From: Geosiphon pyriformis
Taxonomy: Eukaryota > Glomeromycota > Glomeromycetes > Archaeosporales > Geosiphonaceae
Direction: 5' to 3'
Length of the DNA: 64,000 nucleotides
Assembly: GCA_016748015.1 (NCBI GenBank)
Contig: JAAOMT010000512.1
Location: 1,498,893 to 1,562,892 of the forward strand
Shown here in pieces: positions 36,007 through 47,570 of the stretch. The first letter of the stretch is position 1, and each line of letters opens with the position of its first letter. The notes under the pieces are model-generated. The model saw nothing but the letters and a program-made list of their open reading frames with translations, did no database searches and had not been told where the DNA came from. The translations under genes and the position numbers were made by a program.

Positions 36007-36890
36007 AATTTCTATTGTACAAATTGAATTATTAATTAAATAGCAATTTTTGATAATTTTAAATTAAATAATAAGTAATAATTTAAATAATAATAATATA
36101 TACTAATTAATAATAAGAATTATAAGATAATTTTATACTAATTAATAGCTAAAATTTTATTGGTAATATAATTTTCCTCTTAAGACTAAGTTCTAACAAA
36201 GTCCAAGCACTATTTGTAATATTAAAATAGTAATCCAAAATAATTAAAGTAATTTGGTTTGAAAATTGTTGAAATTTCAGTTCTATAAGTTTGCCAATAT
36301 ATTGAATCTTTATTAATTGGAGTATTAGATTCTGTAGAACGTTTTTGCAAGTATTGAATAAGTCATAGAGTTTAAAAGTTGCTTTAAGTTTGTAATAAGT
36401 ATTTGTTAGTCCAGTTGCTGTTTTGAATTTATTGTAAATTTGTTTTTATATAGCTTTAAGAGTAAAATTGGTTGTTTTAAGTTTTAGTTTTCGTTCATAA
36501 TATATTTTTTTAATATGAAAATATTTAAAAATAGAGGTATATTTATGGCTTTATTTATTAAAAAACAGTTGAAATTTTTGTTAAGTTGTGGTATTTGGTG
36601 AAATGTTAATAGAAACAAATAAAAAATTTTTTTTTAAAGCTTGCTTTAAAAGTTTTGGTAATTAAATTTCAGAAGAATTTCTTGTGTTTTTTCTATAAAA
36701 ATAATAATTCTAAAAATTATTTATTATTGGTATTATAGTTTTTTTTTAAGTGTAATTAATTTGACTTCTATATTTTATTATAAATAAATAAGAGAGTATT
36801 TTTAACATTACTATTAATTTTTGAGACATTTGTTGAATGTTTTAGGAAATAATTATAATAAAAATAATTAAATTAAGACTAAAATTTGAA
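36007..36890. other. Unassigned AT-rich region with a possible minus-strand coding remnant
   Basis: On the minus strand about 70 codons are open from roughly 36445 down to 36230, with a K-F-K-T-A-T-G-L-T-N-T-Y-Y-K-L-K-like sequence. I do not recognise it. The region lies between the LINE-2 5' end and a reversed family A fragment and could be its eroded 3' portion or another element. Confidence 0.35.
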
Positions 36891-37568
36891 AAAAATTTGA
36901 AAAATAAAGAAATATTTTGGGTATAGAGTTTTTATATTTTTTTTGGTTTTGGGTTTTTTTTGTAATTAATTATCATTTTTGTTTTTACATTTGTGTATTA
37001 TTAAAAAAATATTATAATAATAGTAAATTAAATGTTCAAGTTTGATTGTTGTTCTAAATATCAAGAAATATCTTTGGAATTAATTAAAAAAAATGTGTAC
37101 CAATTTGTAAAATTAATTCCAGAATTGTTTTTAAAATAATAATGCTTTAATTAATTTCTATGTACAACTGTGGTTAGAACTTTGTTATTAAGTCTTAATT
37201 TATATAATTTATTATTTAAGATTTTGTAAATATAAAATAGTCTATCCTATTTATGTTCAAATTTTTCACTCTATTGTTTTTCAGTCTTAGTTTTGTGTAA
37301 GAAAACTTTGTTTTCAACTTTGAATTCATTAGTAATTGATGGTAACTTATTGTTATGCCATTCTTTTTGTTAAGCTTGAAAATATTTAATATGAATTGTT
37401 ATTATTCATTTTTTTCTTTTCAAAATGCTCAATAAAATGTAAGTTTTTTATTGCAGTATTTTTTTAAAGTTTTTTTCATTAATTGGTTGTATAAAATATG
37501 TTTCTATAGTAAAATTAATTGATAATATTGATATTTTTCTATAGATTAAATTAAAAAATGTGTGTTTT
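36891..37568 (-). mobile_element. Family A gypsy fragment A4, left part (integrase C-terminus and downstream), minus strand
   Basis: Reverse complement of A1 from about 7950 to 7420. It includes the integrase tail (GTTATGCCATTCTTTTTG near 37340 mirrors the A1 block near 7590) and the segment before the extra ORF. It ends at 37568-37573 where the family B LTR begins, and the same reading continues after that element at 44976. Confidence 0.65.
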
Positions 37569-37572
37569 ATAG

Positions 37573-38297
37573 TATTATGATTAAAACTCATACTTTTTAT
37601 TAGTTATCACATGTATTAGCCACTAATGTTATATAATTAGCCATCTTATTTTTAGATAGTAATCATTGATCTAATTAATAACCTAATTAGTAATCTAATC
37701 ATTAACTTAATCATTGATCTAATCATTAATCTAATTGTTGATCTAATTGTTGACTACTTTTAATAGCTATATAAGCAATGAGTCTCTTAATTATAGAAAA
37801 ATATGATCAAATTAACAAAATAAAATTCATTATCAATTACTTTCTCTTATATTGCTTATTCTTTTTTCTCTACTTTTAGGTATCTAAACATTTTGGAATA
37901 AAAGATTATTTGTTGGCATTCACATACTTTATCTTTTTTTCTTCTTGATTTGTATTGTTAAAATTAGTCTGAGAAATGATTGCTTGCTTTTGTGATTTAT
38001 TGAATAAAAAAACAATTGAAAAGCACAATGATACCTATTATTGATTCTAAGAATTGCTGAGGTAAGACATAAAATAATAGCAGTAGTATTATTTTGTTGA
38101 TAATTATAAACTATTTCTTTACTTTCAAATTTTCAGAAAAGATTTGTGACTGTGATTTTTATGAAACTGATTATGCACATTAAATTTTTACTCATTTAAT
38201 TTGCTCCTTTATTGTAATTCTGTCTTTAATTATTTCTATTATCTTACAATCTTGTTCTCTTTTGCTATTTGTTAGCTTGTTACTCCAACTTATTACT
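37573..38297 (+). repeat. 5' LTR of B1
   Basis: Matches 44245-44975 and 59486-60115. It contains seven 12-bp tandem units at 37665-37748 and a CTATATAAG TATA box at about 37768. It ends ATTACT where other copies have ATAACA. Confidence 0.85.
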
Positions 38298-39540
38298 TTG
38301 ACCAAGCTTATTTTAAAGACAACTTTGAAGAAAAAACAATAACATTAATTAGCTTTTATATTCCACAATTTTTAAACAACAGCTCTCTGATTTCGAATAT
38401 TTAAATCACCAAATTCACATCTAGATTGCTGTCTATCAGTTAGCTAAAACCTCCTTTGAAACAAAAAAAAAGTTATCAAACTGCTCCTGGTTTTGATCTT
38501 TTCTTAAGCAAATCAGAACATTTTATACAAACAATTACTCCTAAACTAATGGCTAATAACCCTATGTAAACAAACATCTTAACTGCTCTCCAGAGTATAT
38601 AAACTGCTCTAAGACAAAGAAACAACATCCCATTACTATTATTCAAAGGTAATGCACAAGATCTAATTAAATGATTAAATGATTTTGAAAAAACTGCACA
38701 GCCAACCAATACTTAGTAAAGAATTATTAGATGGACATTAACAAATGTTAGAGAAAACAACATTTTTTTTATTACTTAGTTTAAAACAAAATTTAGAACT
38801 TCTATTTTGATATTTAAATAACACATAAAATTAGAAAAAAGAACCCAAGATCTTGGTAAAGTTGTAAATAAATATGCCAAAGCAATTAAAAAGTTAATTA
38901 AATAAGTAAACTTTGGAAGAAATTAGACAGAAGAGCAAAAAATTTACTTTTTTACAAAAAGATTGAAAACTAATTTTTAATATGCTTTTTGGTCTCTCTT
39001 GGTTCTAAAAGATAATTTCACAATAGATATGGTTATTGAACTTGCCCAACAAATTAAAGACAACCAAAGAATGCACTTGAAATCCATATTTCTAGTTTTT
39101 GCTTTTGCTTCTGTTATGGCTCTTGCTTCTTAAATAACTGTTACTTTTTTTGCTACCCAGACTTCAGATCTCAATGAACAATTAATAGATAAACTCACAA
39201 CCAATCTTGTCTGGCCAATAAAAATCTTAGCCCAAGCAGTCAAAAAGAAGCAACAAATTCAAAGACCCAAATTTGAACTCCATTTTAATCAGTCTTAGCA
39301 ATTTCTTTATCAAAAACAACAAAATTGCAGCCCATCTATATGTTATTGCTGTAAATTAACTGAATATTTCTCTAAAAATTGCAACAATTCTCCTCTGCTT
39401 CCTTTAGCTTATAGAAATAATAATAACCAAAACAATAAAACTAACAACAACAATGCCCCTAATCAAAAACTTAATCATGCCAACATTAATTTTTTTGAAG
39501 AAAATTTCTTAGTTAAAGCTACTGTTTATTAGCTTTTAAA
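38298..39540 (+). pseudogene. B1 gag with nucleocapsid knuckle
   Basis: The capsid-like region (about 38450-39140) includes R-Q-R-N-N-I-P-L, F-x-K-T-A-Q and a T-E-E-Q-K-I block, broken by several TAA/TAG at Gln codons. A Gln/Pro-rich linker follows. A knuckle near 39345-39386 reads C-x2-C-x4-Y-x4-C: the His of CCHC has become Tyr by one C-to-T change. The same gag reappears at 63409-64000. Confidence 0.75.
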
Positions 39541-39910
39541 TTAGTAAACACATTTCTAAAAGGTGAAAGTACAAGCCAACCAGAAAAAAACTTTTTTTAT
39601 GCTTTTAACCTAACTGATAATAATCATAACATGAATGAACTAGCAATCAACACCTCTAAATTAACAAAAAAAAAAAAAAGCCAAGGTTGATTTTGTTTTG
39701 GACCCAAACAAAACATTTACATCAACTGTTAATAACAATAAACTACTAAAAGCTAAAGTTTTTAAAAATTCTCTAAAATTAAAACCTCCAGAAATTGTAC
39801 AAAAATCTGGTTCTTATTTTATTGTTAAAGATCTTATAAAAATCCCAGTTTATATTACTTTTGGTTAGTTAATAACCCATCCACAATTCAGAAAAGATCT
39901 TTGCAAATTC

Positions 39911-40633
39911 TTGATCCTAAAGAAAAAAATACCAAAAACCAACAAGTATTTTTGCCAAGCTAAACTTACTGACAATAGCAATATTACCTCTTTAATTTAC
40001 AAAGCCCAAGTAATTGACTATTTTATTGATCTAATCTTAGACAGTGGATTATTTGTTAGTGTTATTTTCAAACATTTTTTTAAAACAATTGGCAAAAAAA
40101 TTGATGAATCTTTAACTAAACCAATAATTAATGTACATGGTAACAAAAAAAAAGGGCTTAGTATAACCAAAGTTATTTCTGTTCACATTAATGATATTAG
40201 TATTGAAACTAACATAGAAGTATTTAAAACAAAAAAGTACACCATAATTGTTAGCAATGAGTGGCTTAAGAAAGCCAAAGCACTACTTAACTATAAACTT
40301 TGTAAGCTAACCATCAGATGTAATAAGAAGTCTATTGTGGTTAAGTGCTATTATTGGACAATTTTTTCAGTATTCAAGCAGAATCAAAAAAATAAACAAT
40401 CAGATGAATCAAATAATAAAGAGAGCAATAAAAAAGAAAATCAAAAAGAACAAAAAAAAACTGTTGAACTTGCTTATACTATTTTTATCAGCAATAGCAA
40501 GTTACTGAACAATGTTAAAGCTAACAAAGAAGAAATCATTATAAATAACAAGCTAATCTGCTGGCTTTATTATAATATCCTCAAAAAAACCTTCAATAGA
40601 AAGTTTGGCAAGAAAACAAAATACAGTTATTAA
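39911..40633 (+). pseudogene. B1 aspartic protease region
   Basis: An open frame of 240 residues within the larger broken polyprotein. The retropepsin active site is intact here: L-I-L-D-S-G with DSG at 40040-40048, preceded by Y-F-I-D and followed by S-V-I-F. I-V-S-N-E-W-L near 40250 fits the second hydrophobic strand. The Lys/Asn-rich C-terminal part (residues 155-240) leads towards RT. It processes Gag-Pol in an active element. Confidence 0.75.
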
Positions 40634-40979
40634 TAGCATAGCCCTTGTACTTAGTACTGGTGTAATAAACCCTTGTATTTTTCTAGTAATAAATAAAAAT
40701 TCTGTCTAATCTACTATAAAGATTGGAAACTTATTAGCTTAATACCAAGAAAAAAACTAAAAAAAGTACAAAAGTCTTTTGAGAATAAACCACTTGAGAT
40801 CTAATTACTTACAGTAGAACAAAAAAAACTCTCACTTGAAGAAAAAAAAGTAGACATTAAAAATCTGTTGGCTAAAAATAGCCCAGTTATTTCAAAAAAA
40901 GGTAATACTTCTGGACAAACTCATGTAATACAACACACTATTACCACCAAAGAAACTTGTTCTATCTATTTGAAATCAT

Positions 40980-42270
40980 ATTAATTCAATCAATACAATA
41001 ATGAGTTTATCAAGAAAAAAATAAATTGAATAAAAAATCTTAGATTCATACAAAAAACCAAGAGTGAATAGGCTTTTCCAGTTGTAGTGGTATTCAAAAA
41101 AATAGAACTCTATGCTTTTGTGTTAATTATTGCTAATTAAATGCCATTATTATAAAAGACATGTACCTACTTTCTAAAATTAATACAATGTTAGACAAAT
41201 TCAATGGTGCTGCTTTTTTCTCAACTATTGACTTAACTGCTGAATTTTGGCAAGTAGAAATGAATCCAGAAAGCAAAAAAAAACTATCTTATTACCAAGT
41301 ATGATACCTACAAATTTACAGTTATGCTTTTTGGTCTTACCAATACTCTTTTTATCTTTTAATGTCTAATAGACAAAGTGTTTAAATCAGAAAAAAAAAA
41401 CTTTGTTCTGGTTTACTTAGACAACATAATAGTATACTCAAAAACCTGAAATAAACATCTTGAACACTTGCAAAAAGTTTTTGACTTTCTTAAAAATGCT
41501 GGTCTTAAAATAAATTCAATCAAATCTTTCTTTGGATAACAATCTACCCAGTTTTTTGGTTATCTTATTACAAAAGATAGAATCTTTCCTAACTCAGCTA
41601 AAGTTGAAAAAGTCCAGAACATTAGACAATCAATAAATGTTTCTGAACTATGTTCTTTTTTTGGTTTGGTTTCTTACTATCACAAATTTTTTAAGGATTT
41701 CTTTAAAATTGTCTTTCCTTTCAATCAACTATTTAAAAAAAATGGCAATTATTACTAAAGCACATACTAACAAAAAGCTTTTAAAATTCTGAAAGAAAAA
41801 TTTGTTACTAAACCAATTCTTAAGCAACTTAATCTGAATCAACTTTTTATTTTGCATATTGATACATTTGGCTATAAACTTGATGCTATTCTCTCACAAA
41901 AAAATGAAAATAACAGAAAATATACTATAGCATATGCCAATAGAACTCTCATATTAGCAGAAAAAAACTATTCAGTTACTAAACAAGAATGCTTAATAGT
42001 AGTTTGGGCTACTAATTATTAAGATTAATATCTTCTTGGTGTGAAATTTTTAGTAATAACAGATTATTAAGCCTTGGTTTGGCTGTACAACAAAAAGAAG
42101 CTGGAACACAAACAAATAACTTACTAGATACTCTATCTGAATAAATTTGATTATAATATTTAATATTGTAAAAGAGCTAATTATCAAAATGTTAACATTT
42201 TCTCTAAATTTACCATTCAATAACAGTACAACCTTTTCAAACCAAACCAACTTAATTATTAGTAACTTTT
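40980..42270 (+). pseudogene. B1 reverse transcriptase and RNase H
   Basis: RT blocks in order are Y-K-F-T-V-M-L-F-G-L-T-N (about 41305), the catalytic box Y-L-D-N at 41414-41425 (expected YLDD) and S-F-F-G...F-F-G-Y-L (about 41530-41570). RNase H begins with L-H-I-D-T-F-G (about 41855) and continues with A-E-K-N-Y-S-V-T-K-Q-E (about 41960) and V-I-T-D-Y. Many stops occur at Gln or Trp positions. Confidence 0.87.
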
Positions 42271-42469
42271 TTATAAACAAACACAATAATAGACTTGGAT
42301 AACTACTCTGTATTAATGAAATTTTTGAGTAAAGAACAATACTTACCAAACTACATTTGACAACAAAGAAAACATTTGTACAAACAATCAAAATTTTATT
42401 TTATTTGTCAGAACTAACTCTACAAAAAAAATAAAAAAGATCTTAATTACTCTCAAAAAGTCATTAGAT

Positions 42470-43525
42470 TTGAAAAAAAAATTGTGATTTACAACATGTA
42501 TACTAATCTATTAGTTGAACACTTTGGAAAAACAAAAACAATTCAGAAAACTTTAACTTGCTATTATTGGTTTATATTGGAAAAAAACATTGCTGAATAC
42601 ATTAAAATTTATAATACTTGCCAAAAAAAAGACAAATCCAATTGAAAAGAAGATATCTATCCAATCTCTGTTGGTTAACTATTTGACAGAATTGGCATTC
42701 TAACAATAATTCCTGATAGTAATAGATACATTATCACAGCTACTGACTATCTTACAAAGTAAATAGAAGCAAAAACCACTCCAGACTAAATAACAGTCTC
42801 AATAGCCAATTTTATTTATGAAGATATAATCTGCTGTTATGGCTGTTCCAAAGAACTTTTATTTGATAAAAAAAATATTTTTCTCAGTACACTGATTAAA
42901 AAACTTTGTAGAAAAATGGAAATATATTATAAACTTTTTTTTTCTTACTATTTCTAAACAAATGGCCTAATAGAACGTTTTAATAGAACACTATATAAAA
43001 TCTTAGCCAAAACCAATAAAAAAACAAACTTATAGAACAAAATACTGTCTTTAGCTTTGTTTGTTTATAGAACTGTGAATTATAACATAACAAATTATGA
43101 ACTTTTTTATCTATTCTATAGATGTATGGCAATACTACTAATAAAAATTGACATTAAAACAATACTCTTTAAAAAAAATTATAATAAAGAATTATAAAGA
43201 CATTTTGCAAAGAAAATTTGGTACCATTCTTAATTTATTGATAGAAGCATAAATAATTGCTTTTAAAAAGATAAACAGTTTCAAGAAAAGCTTAAGAAAA
43301 AAAACTTATAAAACACTTTTCTTAAGTATTAGTAACTTAGTATTAGAATACTATTCAAATAAAGACAATATCTATGATAATAAATTCTTTAGTTGGTAGA
43401 AAAAACTCTTTAGTCAACAAAGTTTTGAAAAATGGTTTTTATATTTTACAAGATTAATATAAAACAATCTTTAATAATTGTTCTGTTCATGGTACATGAC
43501 TCAAAAAATATCATAAACGACCTGA
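42470..43525 (+). pseudogene. B1 integrase
   Basis: The HHCC region (42500-42640) has M-Y-T-N-x4-E-H-F-G and N-T-C-x2-K. The core shows D-R-I-G (about 42690), T-A-T-D-Y-L-T-K (about 42745), L-F-D-K (about 42860) and N-G-L-I-E-R-F-N-R with the catalytic Glu (about 42960). The C-terminal tail to about 43500 corresponds to 58361-58830 in copy B2. Stops are scattered through it. Confidence 0.83.
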
Positions 43526-44275
43526 TTGGTTGTCTGTTGTAGTAATATTGACTCAAATGATCAGCAAAAAACAAGTATAAATAAATGCACCATTTCCAAA
43601 ACAGAGATATTTTCAATTGACATGAACAATTATTTCTTGGATCAAAACATTCAAAACATTTATACTTTCTATAAGTATTGGATTAAAAACTATTTAAATC
43701 CTACTTTAACTATTAAAAAACAGACTACTATAACTGATAACAGTAGAATATATACTGTTATTAGACCAAAAAAAACCACTATTAGAAGAAAAAAAATTAG
43801 TAGCAAAATAGATAAATATCTGTTGAAAAGTATAACAGCAGCTATATTCCTATCTTCTAGCACAATTAGAAAAACAATTCAAAAAATTTTGCCTATAGAC
43901 AAAAACTTGTTATGTAAAAAACAACTAGAATTCTATAGTTATCTTGATAAAATCATAGAGAATATAAAACTCATAAAGAAAACAACTTTAGAGATACAGA
44001 TAAAAATTTTGAATATTATATAATTAGATGTTTTAAGAGTTTTAATTATTATTAAAAGAGCCAAAATTCTAATACAAAGATTTAGTCTTTTGGATACAAA
44101 ATTCATTTTACTTTAAGTGTTATATATCTTATTTACAAAAAACTTTAACAAACTAGTTAGCTTTGAGTTAGATAAAACTCTTCAAATAGATTATTTCATA
44201 AATAACTTGATTTTGCCAAAGCTTAATCTTTTTAGAGAGAATAATATTATGATTGAAATTCATACTTTTTATTAG
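43526..44275 (+). pseudogene. B1 extra ORF after the integrase, running into the 3' LTR
   Basis: After the integrase end a frame of about 240 codons is open except for two TAA codons at Gln positions (about 44021 and 44116). It stops at TAG 44273-44275, about 30 bases inside the LTR and across the polypurine tract. Features are an early N-Y-F-L-D-Q-N block, a basic T-I-R-R-K-K-I stretch, a helix-rich region around L-P-I-D-K-N-L and a C-terminal L-I-L-P-K-L-N-L-F. No signal peptide or transmembrane helix, no chromodomain. The same ORF occurs in copy B2. Function unknown. Confidence 0.6.
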
Positions 44276-44975
44276 TTATTACATGTATTAGCTATTAATA
44301 TCATATAATTAACCACCCTATTTTTAGATAGTAATTATTGATCTAATCAATGATCTGACTATTGACTTAATTATTGACCTGATCATTGATTTGATCATTA
44401 ACCTAATTATTGACCTAATTATTAACTACTTTTAATAAATATATAAGCAATGAGTCTCTTAGCTATAGAAAAATATAATCAAAGTAATAAAATAAAACTT
44501 ACTATTAATTACTTTCTTTTATATTACTTATTTCTTTTTCTTTTTCTTTATCTTCAAGTATCTAAATATCTTGAAATAAAAGATTACTTGTTGGCATTCA
44601 CATATTTTATCTTTTCTTCTTTTTGATTTGTATTATTAAAATTAGTTTAAGAAGCAATTGCTTGCTCTTGTAATTTATTGAATAAAAAAATAATTAAAAA
44701 GCACAATAATATTTGTTATTGATTTTAAAAATCACTGAATTGAAACATAGAATAATAGCAGCAGTATTATCTTGTTAATAATTATAGACTATTTCTCTAC
44801 TTTTAGATTTTTAAAAAAGATTTATGACTGTGATTTTTATGAAACTGATCATATATATTGAATTTTTACTTATTTAATTTGCTCTCTTATTATAATTCTC
44901 TCTTTGATTATTTCTATTACCCTATAATCTTGTTTTTCTTTGTTATTTGTTAGCTTGCTACTCTAATTCATAACA
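44245..44975 (+). repeat. 3' LTR of B1
   Basis: Preceded by a purine tract AGAGAGAATAA at about 44234-44244. It contains seven 12-bp units at 44337-44420 and ends CATAACA. About 731 bases, very similar in length to the 5' copy. Confidence 0.87.
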
Positions 44976-45383
44976 GTAGTATCTTATTTTAGTGTTCTAT
45001 ATACTAATAACACTAATAAAATAAAGATATCTTATTCTTGTTTAAAATCAGTTAAGACTTTAGCTAATAATTTACATAGTATTTAATTGAATTATTTTAC
45101 TAGTCTATTTATTTATAAGTAATAAAATAATAATAAAAATTTTTTAATATTGAATTATTTACAAATTATTTGTATTAAGTTGTTCATAAAATGTGTTTTT
45201 AATTAAATAAAAGTTTAATTAAACATCTATGTCTACAAATAATGTCTTTGTAAATAAAATTTGCTATTGATTTTGCATCTGCTTATTAAATAGCTCTGGT
45301 TTTAGGCTATTTGATAAGATAATCTACTATAATTACAATATAATAGTTTTTTTTAATAGTAATAGATAATAATTTAACTAAAT
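44976..45383 (-). mobile_element. Family A gypsy fragment A4, right part (integrase core), minus strand
   Basis: Reverse complement of the A1 integrase from about 7420 back to about 6955. CATCTATG...TTTGCATCTGCTTATTAAATAGCTCTGG at about 45222-45320 mirrors A1 7020-7110. It begins directly after the B1 LTR and stops where a plus-strand family A copy starts, giving a head-to-head junction near 45384. Confidence 0.68.
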
Positions 45384-45619
45384 TGATACTAAAAATAAAA
45401 TTATCACTATTTAATTATATCATACATTATAAAAAGAGAAAAAAAAATGGAAATGTCAACAGTCTGTCATAAGTGAAACAAATCTAAAAACATTTCAACC
45501 CAAAAATATAACATAAAAATATTAACGACTCTAATATTATATAAATACTCAATAATTCAAAAAAAAATTATTTTAAAAAGAACAAAACAACATAAACAAC
45601 AATCAAAATATTTTATTAC

Positions 45620-46695
45620 TTATTAAAATATACTATATTAGAAAAACAAAAAAATTTCAAACCAATTATTTAAAGTAATTACAAAACCAGAAAAAAAAAC
45701 AATATTATTCAACATGTATTTAGATCCAACTGTAGAATATTTCTATAAAGAAGCAACTATAGAAACAACTAAAAAAAGATACTATTGGTTATCAATGTAT
45801 TTAGACATCATTTAATATTTTAAAATTATAATACTTATTAAAAAAGAGAAAAAACAAGATTTAGCAAATTATTAAAACTATCTAGTAAAACAACTATTTA
45901 ATTAGATTAAAATTAACTTAATAAGACTATTAATAATAACTAATAGAGACAATTAATATATAGTAATAGTTATAAATTATCTTACAAAATAACTAAAAGC
46001 TAAAATTATTCAAAAAGCAGATACAAAATTTGTAGCTGAATTTATATACCAGAATTTGATTTGTTAACATAAAAGTCCAAAAAAATTGTTATTAAACCAA
46101 AAAACTTATTTTATAAACATAATATTAACAAAATTAAATTAAAAAGTTAGAATTAAAAGATCATTATTATTTTTATATTATCTATAAACAAATGGCTTAG
46201 TTAAAAAATTCAATAAAACATTGTGTAAAGTAATAACTAAAATCAGCCAAAAAAACCAAAACAAATAAGATTTGTGTATATTATTAATATTATTTGCTTA
46301 TTAAATAATAAAACAAAATATTACATAAGCAATACTATTTAAATTAGTTTATGATAAAATACCAACACTACTTATTAAGATAAAAATCAATACATATTTA
46401 ATAAAACCAATAACAAAAGCCAACTTTCAAGAAACATTACTAAAAAAAACATATAACTTAATAAAAACTCTGGAAAATAAAAAACAAATAGCAGCTAATA
46501 ACATATAAAAGTTACAAAAAAAACAACATAACAATCAATTATTAAATAAATTTATCAAATTTATGATTGGATACAAAATACTTTTAAATTATACCAAAGC
46601 AAAAAAACAATGAAGTTGAAAGTTTGACTCTAAATAGAACAGTCTATTTTATATTAAAAATATTCTAAAAAATAGAATTATAAATTAAGATAAAT
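45620..46695 (+). pseudogene. A2 integrase
   Basis: Aligned to A1 6740-7790. Remnants of the HHCC finger (Y-N-T-Y where N-C-x-T-C is expected, near 45825), of the central Asp block and of N-G-L-V-K (catalytic E changed to K by G-to-A, near 46190) are visible. Clearly dead. Confidence 0.65.
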
Positions 46696-46923
46696 AATAA
46701 AATTTTAATCAAAGCAGTATATAGTAATTGATTAAAATCATATTACAATATAATAATAATATTATTAGTAATATTTTACAACTAAAAATACAAAAAATAC
46801 TAGTCAAACCAAATAAAATTTTATAAAATTTGGAATCAATTATAATTATCAAAAAAAACAAAAAAAAGTAAATTAAGATAAAAGTGTATAAAAACACAGT
46901 ATATATTACAAAAGTGACAATAA

Positions 46924-47560
46924 AAGATAAAAATCTCAGACCACATTTACATAATAACACAAAAATTGTTTTAAGTTATAAATCAACAATAATTAAATAT
47001 AAAAATTATTATTAATTACCAAACAATTTATTATAAAAACACACAAAAAAAAAGCAAAAATCACTTTATATTAGTGATCATAGAACTAAATAAAGCATTA
47101 GATAAATAAAATCATAAAAAAAGTAAAGAACACTTTTAAAAAAATACCAATTACTGTTTTAACAAAAAAATTAATTAAAAAAACTGAAAACTATAAATAA
47201 AACAATTTTCAATAACATACTATTACTATTAGTTAAGACAAAAATTAAATACCTAAGAATTATATACTAATAAATTCAAAAAATATTTAATTAAGAAATA
47301 ATACAATAGATTAAAGACTTTATTAGAAAAAAACAAGTTTTATACTATATATTAAAACAATTTATTAACTATATACTGTATTTTAGAATTATTCAGAAAT
47401 ACTATTACATTTAGAAATAGAAATAATAGTTATTAACCAGTAGATAAAAATAACTAACTCTTAATTTGAAAACATAAAAACCAAAATTAAACAAATAGTA
47501 TTAAAAAATAAAGTAATAAACTTAATTTAAAATAAAAATTTTAATGAAATTCAATATTAA
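46924..47560 (+). pseudogene. A2 extra ORF after the integrase (decayed)
   Basis: Position and sequence match the A1 frame at 7990 and the A3 frame at 61934. The start codon has become ATA. It ends before the purine tract at about 47560-47570. It supports an ancestral extra gene in family A. Confidence 0.5.
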
Positions 47561-47570
47561 AAAAAAATGA

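Larger units (their letters stand above)
37573..44975 (+). mobile_element. Ty3/gypsy LTR retrotransposon, family B copy 1 (B1), full length
   Basis: LTRs of about 725-734 bases at 37573-38297 and 44245-44975 flank gag, protease, RT-RNase H, integrase and a further ORF. It sits inside the reversed family A fragment A4, whose halves resume on both sides. The short host sequence GTGGT (A4 consensus) is present as ATAGT on the left (37569-37573) and GTAGT on the right (44976-44980), a decayed target duplication of 4-5 bp. The element is inactivated by many C-to-T and G-to-A changes. Confidence 0.9.

Noticed and set aside
42050-42391. Minus-strand ORF of 113 residues with hydrophobic content
   Set aside because: Shadow of the B1 RNase H region on the plus strand, which has clear homology.
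46709-46960. Minus-strand hydrophobic ORF resembling a membrane protein
   Set aside because: Low-complexity Ile/Leu/Phe translation of AT-rich A2 sequence.
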